The notes under the pieces are model-generated. The model worked only from the letters and a program-made list of their open reading frames with translations. It did not search any database and was not told the DNA's origin. Both the position numbers and the translations under genes were made by a program. Below, piece by piece: positions 60,480-64,000 of a stretch of 64,000 bases of DNA. Source of the DNA: Nageia nagi (taxonomy: Eukaryota > Pinophyta); the NCBI GenBank assembly GCA_050084985.1, contig JBITNC010000001.1, positions 98,456,001-98,520,000 of the forward strand. The letters are read 5' to 3'. How positions within the stretch are numbered: the first letter of the stretch is position 1; each line of letters begins with the position of its first letter.

Positions 60480-60715
60480 GTTCTCTTAGGTGAACCGCAT
60501 GAGTTGATCATCTGAATGGGATTGGTTAATTTCCTCAATTTAATCATTCTACTTACTTTCCTTTTGTTGGTGGCAATAGTGTAATTGATTATGCTTTAGA
60601 TAATCTCCCTGTTACCTTTTCTATCATTTATTTCAATGACTCTCATACTCCACCACTATCTGATCATGTTTATTTCACCTTTACCCTTCCATTTAGCGCA
60701 CACCCCACCATCCAT
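60480..60715 (+). pseudogene. LINE endonuclease C-terminal fragment
   Basis: The plus strand near 60530-60710 reads FPQFNHSTYFPFVGGNSVID then YALDNLPVTFSI and PPLSDHVYFTFTL. The GNSVIDYxLxxLP block and the SDH motif are typical of the C-terminal part of the APE-like endonuclease encoded by plant LINEs. No RT follows within the next kilobase, so it is an isolated piece. Confidence 0.65.
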
Positions 60716-61240
60716 ACCCCTTCTCTTTGTAGTGCTTTGATCTGTTAGAATAATACTTTAGATACTTAGATATGGAGAATCCTATCCTCCAACCAAATTC
60801 AAGATATACCTTGGGCTTGATTTGTCCAGCATGTTTGGTTTTCGTTGATTTGATGTATATACGTCCAAAGTATATAAGATATATACCCAGAATATATGAG
60901 CAAATTTGATTGGAAGACAAAAGTATTCCTTAGATATTAAATCTCTAAAATAAAATAAATATTAGCACTAGCTAATACATTAACCAAGGATAGTGAATAT
61001 TATTACATGGAATCCTAACTTCTCAATTATGAATGTATTTAAACTATTTTCTCTTTAATGAAATAACTTTTATAGTATTAAAGCAATTTGGTTTTCTAAA
61101 TCCACTTGCAAAACCAAAGAGATAAAATTTTATTTTTTCCTCGTTAATTTTCTCATTCCATTGAACCTTGTTAAGATTAAAAAAGAAAAAAAAAAAGGAA
61201 GACTACCACTAAGTATAAAAATAAGTGTGATGAAGAGAAG
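60716..61240. other. No gene recognised
   Basis: AT-rich sequence. The 75-residue minus-strand frame at 60693-60920 has no recognisable motif and overlaps the LINE endonuclease fragment on the other strand. An A-run lies near 61180. Confidence 0.4.
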
Positions 61241-61760
61241 GTTGCTTACAGTTCGTTCACCCTCCCACACCCTGCTAACGTTTCAAAGAAGCCAAGAGTT
61301 GAAGTTCATATAAAGAGATATATATCTTCTTTGCAGTGAGCAATATATGCATTGCTTGACTGTGTAAGTTGAGCGAAAGCCTGAGAATTAAGGGAGTCAT
61401 GAGGAAACGTTGTCGACTGCCAGTGCTCTAGGAAAACGCGACCAACTCCTTACTAAGGAAGGTTGTGCCAAACGCAATTGACCCTGCGTACATAGAGAAG
61501 AACCTGTTGCAAACGTCATCCAAAGATTCAGAATTGTTGCGCGCAGAGGAACTGTTTGTGATAGGCAGATAGCAAAGGTAGAGCTCCCTTTCCCGCGTAT
61601 GAAGTGAAAGGCTACAAGAGAAGCTAGAAAAACGCTTGAGAAGCATGTCAAACTGTGAAAGGTGCGCTAATGAACTGTGTGAGAAGAAAATAAGTTGACC
61701 CAAGACTGCGTCTCTTGTGCCTAAGAGAGACTGCATGTAATTAAAAAAAATAGTTGAAGA
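61241..61760. other. Less AT-rich segment with unidentified reading blocks
   Basis: Base composition shifts clearly here. The plus strand has a readable block near 61430-61565 (VVPNAIDPAYIEKNLLQTSS then KDSELLRAEELFVIGR). Then, in another frame near 61610-61700, comes RLQEKLEKRLRSMSNCERCA then NELCEKK, a charged, perhaps helical sequence. The minus-strand open frames at 61397-61736 (84 and 102 residues) overlap it. It could be a decayed exon or gene fragment. I do not recognise a family. Confidence 0.35.
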
Positions 61761-61964
61761 ACTGAGAAGTACGCAAGCCCAACATTGTGTTCTCCCGGAT
61801 TTTTCTATATTACCACAAAAAAGACTTCTTTCTTGTCATATCTCTGTCAGTTCAGAGTGCACCAATGATGGTGGGTTTATTTGTTTTTTCTTACAATAAA
61901 TAATAAACAGATATTTATGTACAGGAATAGCTACAAATTTAAGTGAAATCAAGTAAATTTCATC

Positions 61965-62040
61965 ATTGATGGTATGGTATGCTGGTTAAAACAGTGGATT
62001 TTAAATGTAAAGTTTTGAGTTTGAATCTTAGTATGCCTCT
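61965..62040 (+). mobile_element. tRNA-like / SINE-head candidate
   Basis: ggtatgctggttaaaacagt resembles a Pol III A box, and tttgagtttgaatcttagta, about 40 bp on, resembles a B box (GGTTCGAATCC). The ends ggtatg and agtatgcc are roughly complementary, as in a tRNA acceptor stem. It is diverged; a decayed tRNA pseudogene is equally possible. Confidence 0.35.
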
Positions 62041-62099
62041 TTTGCAGACAAAGTTTTTGACACTTGAATTTTTTTTCACGTTTTTTATAAACGTCTGAC

Positions 62100-62415
62100 C
62101 CTAACATTTATTACATTTTATATTGCAGGAAAAAAAATAGATTCCACCACATATGGAAGATTGTCAGATGTAGAGAAGATCTTTTTTTTCTACCTATAAA
62201 GTTTATTACATTTCATATTGCAGGAAAAAAATAGATTCCACCACATATGGAATATTGTCAGATGTACAGAAAGTCGTTTTTTTCTACGAAATTTTTTTTC
62301 ACATTTTTATAATAATGTTAAACATTTATCACATTAATAAACCTATGACATTTATTACGTTTCAGATTGTTGGAAAAAAAATAGATCCGACCACATATCT
62401 GACATTGTCGAAAGG
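62100..62415. repeat. Three imperfect direct repeats, each including tatattgcaggaaaaaaa
   Basis: The block tttattacattttatattg with the following aggaaaaaaaatagattcc and accacatatgg occurs at about 62107, 62208 and, more diverged, 62350. The first two are about 102 bp apart. Each carries a T-rich stretch followed by gcag or tcag, resembling a repeated intron-end sequence. Confidence 0.75.
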
Positions 62416-63285
62416 AGATTGTTGTTGTGGTAGTATAAACACGTCGGTGTTCTCCCACCCCCAAACGCGTGATGGCAATGAAAGTCAACTAAAGTTGAAG
62501 ACATATTGAGCAGCGTAGAAAGTAAGATGCAGTTATATTTGATATAAGGAAAATGTGCATTGCTTGCTTCAAAACACCTTCCGGCCAAACACAGTCCACC
62601 CAATGAATTTAGATTGAAGCTTTTATCACGCAAATGATCAAAGTTAGCAAAGTCTTTATCTACCGTGATCCGTAGTTGCGCACAGCCACCACAGTCATTA
62701 ACCATCAGAAAAACCAACGCACTTGTAGTACACAATCCGTGGAGAAAAAGAAACTTCCACGGAAGAAAATGTGAAGTCTACAGATGTGCCTTGCCAGCGT
62801 GAGGAGAAACTATGCAGAAGAGATGCGCGCCCTGCTACAAGGGTGTTTGGGGTTTACAACAAATGATTTATTTCCCAAGGTTATAAAAAAACCTTTGAAG
62901 ATAAAATTATTTGCCAAATAAGTCGAAGCCAGTTGATAAATAGAAGTAGAAAACATATTTTCACTTAGCCTGTCAAGTTGACCCGACCAACAAAAGCAAG
63001 AGGGGACTAAAAAAATTTCCCAAGTTAAAAATTATTTGCTCACATTAGTCTACGGAGTGCACCACCCAAAGTAACTGTAAAATTATTGGTCACCTTGCTT
63101 TCTCAACTCAACTTGATTAAAGAAAATATTTATTGTAAAAAGGAAATATTTATTTTAAAAAAAAATCTAAGGCAAAGGCTAAGTTGGGAATCTTCAAAAA
63201 TTAACTAAGTCCTTAGTTGATTAAGGAGATAGAATATTTTTTGCCAACGGGTGATTGCATGTTCAAAGATTTTGCAAGATAAAAA
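62416..63285. other. Unidentified, partly less AT-rich region
   Basis: 62416-62860 continues the less AT-rich composition. A 126-codon minus-strand open frame (62355-62735) is Cys/His-rich in places (DCGGCAQL, VDFHCHHAFGGG) but matches no family I know, and it runs into the repeats at its C-terminal end. 62870-63285 is AT-rich non-coding and may be leader of the copia element that follows. Confidence 0.35.
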
Positions 63286-64000
63286 TAGCATTGCCTATTA
63301 CTAAAATTTTGCTACCTGATTCACAAGTTTTGAAGGGTAGCAATTATGTTGTTTGGAAGATCAAGATCCAAGAAATTTTAGAATTTGAAGATTTATAGGA
63401 GATTATCATTGGACCCATAGGAGGTTGTCACTGGAATCGTATCCAATGATAATTGGTGAAAACCAAACAAAGTTTGATCAAAAAACAAAAAGCTTAAATA
63501 ATAATCTTACTTGGCATTTCAGATGATGTTCAACCGCATGTACAAGACTCCAAAAATGTTATCGCACCATGGAAGAAGTTTCAATAAGTGTTTGCATCCA
63601 AGAATCAAAATCAAATTCTACATTTGCAAGGATAGTTACACATACTGAAACTGAAAAAGTGGTGAAAAACTTAAGTTCTTCACAAAGTTGCAAAGCTTTG
63701 CACCCCCCTACTACCAGTAGGAGAGATGGTAGAAGATAAGATCCTTGTACTCATTAGCTTGAGAGAACTCTCAAGACATACCATATGTTTGAGACAACAC
63801 TTAATATCTGAAAGCAAACACCTCACTTTGAAGAGTCAGTAAACATGTTGCGACAAGAAGAAGCTTCTCATGTAACTTCAGATGAAGAGGAACAACTCAT
63901 GATGTCCAATCAAAGAGGCAAGAATCCCTTCCAACAGAAAGAAAAGGAAAAAAATTCAAATTGTGAAAGGTCCAACAACAAGCAAAAGAAGAGTTGTTTA
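63286..64000 (+). pseudogene. Second copia family: gag, cut by the window end
   Basis: Plus strand: KILLPDSQVLKGSNYVVWKI then KIQEILEFEDL and a stop near 63400. This matches the copia gag N-terminus (LxGxNYxxWxxxMxxxLxxxxLW). Later blocks include ILVLISLRELSRH-like sequence near 63750. MLRQEEASHVTSDEEEQLMM then QRGKNPFQQKEKEKN runs to the window edge, the usual linker before the CCHC knuckle. It differs in sequence from the gag at 40629 and so is another family. At least one stop and several frame changes are present. Confidence 0.8.

Overview
The window looks like an AT-rich, repeat-dominated stretch of a large plant nuclear genome. A seed plant is certain from the PPR-DYW remnants, the HOTHEAD-like gene and the plant mobile domain (PMD). 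A gymnosperm is my inference, from the density of old, heavily mutated retrotransposons, and nothing in the sequence proves it. Almost no open frame is both long and intact. There is one recognisable single-copy gene; nearly everything else is transposon debris, old pseudogenes and degenerate tandem repeats. A 100-N assembly gap lies at 6143-6242.

Layout. 0.9-4.7 kb: minus-strand PPR-E-DYW pseudogene pieces in scrambled order, split by an unidentified 1.3-kb segment. 4.8-5.5 kb: a degenerate tandem array of about 69 bp. 7.4-9.7 kb: a minus-strand, five-exon HOTHEAD-like GMC oxidoreductase gene with good splice sites but four single-base frameshifts. 10.1-19.85 kb: three related copies of one Ty3/gypsy gag region, with a copia LTR fragment, a PMD relic and a telomere-like CCCTAA array between them. 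19.85-24.3 kb: a 3'-truncated Ty1/copia element on the minus strand.

24.3-49.3 kb is a nested set of retrotransposons. The host is a minus-strand Ty3/gypsy element (gag near 49 kb, integrase C-terminus near 25.9 kb). It is split by a 3.2-kb copia derivative (26503-29727, target duplication GTATG) and by a second, plus-strand gypsy element (32192-47113, target duplication TTGAT). The second gypsy element contains gag but no visible pol. It carries an antisense PMD/coiled-coil coding relic and is itself interrupted by a near-full-length copia element (39566-45746).

47.1-64 kb: a roughly 30-bp degenerate array, the host gypsy gag and primer-binding site, two copies of one LINE family plus LINE fragments, AT microsatellites, an unusual less AT-rich segment near 61.3-62.9 kb, and the start of a different copia gag running off the window end.

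The most interesting pattern is that two separate gypsy relics (12.6-16.8 kb and 32.2-47.1 kb) show the same order: sense gag, no pol, then an antisense PMD with an acidic stretch. This suggests a non-autonomous gypsy lineage carrying a PMD gene. All domain calls come from reading translations by eye; no search was run, and boundaries without a stated duplication or splice site are approximate.
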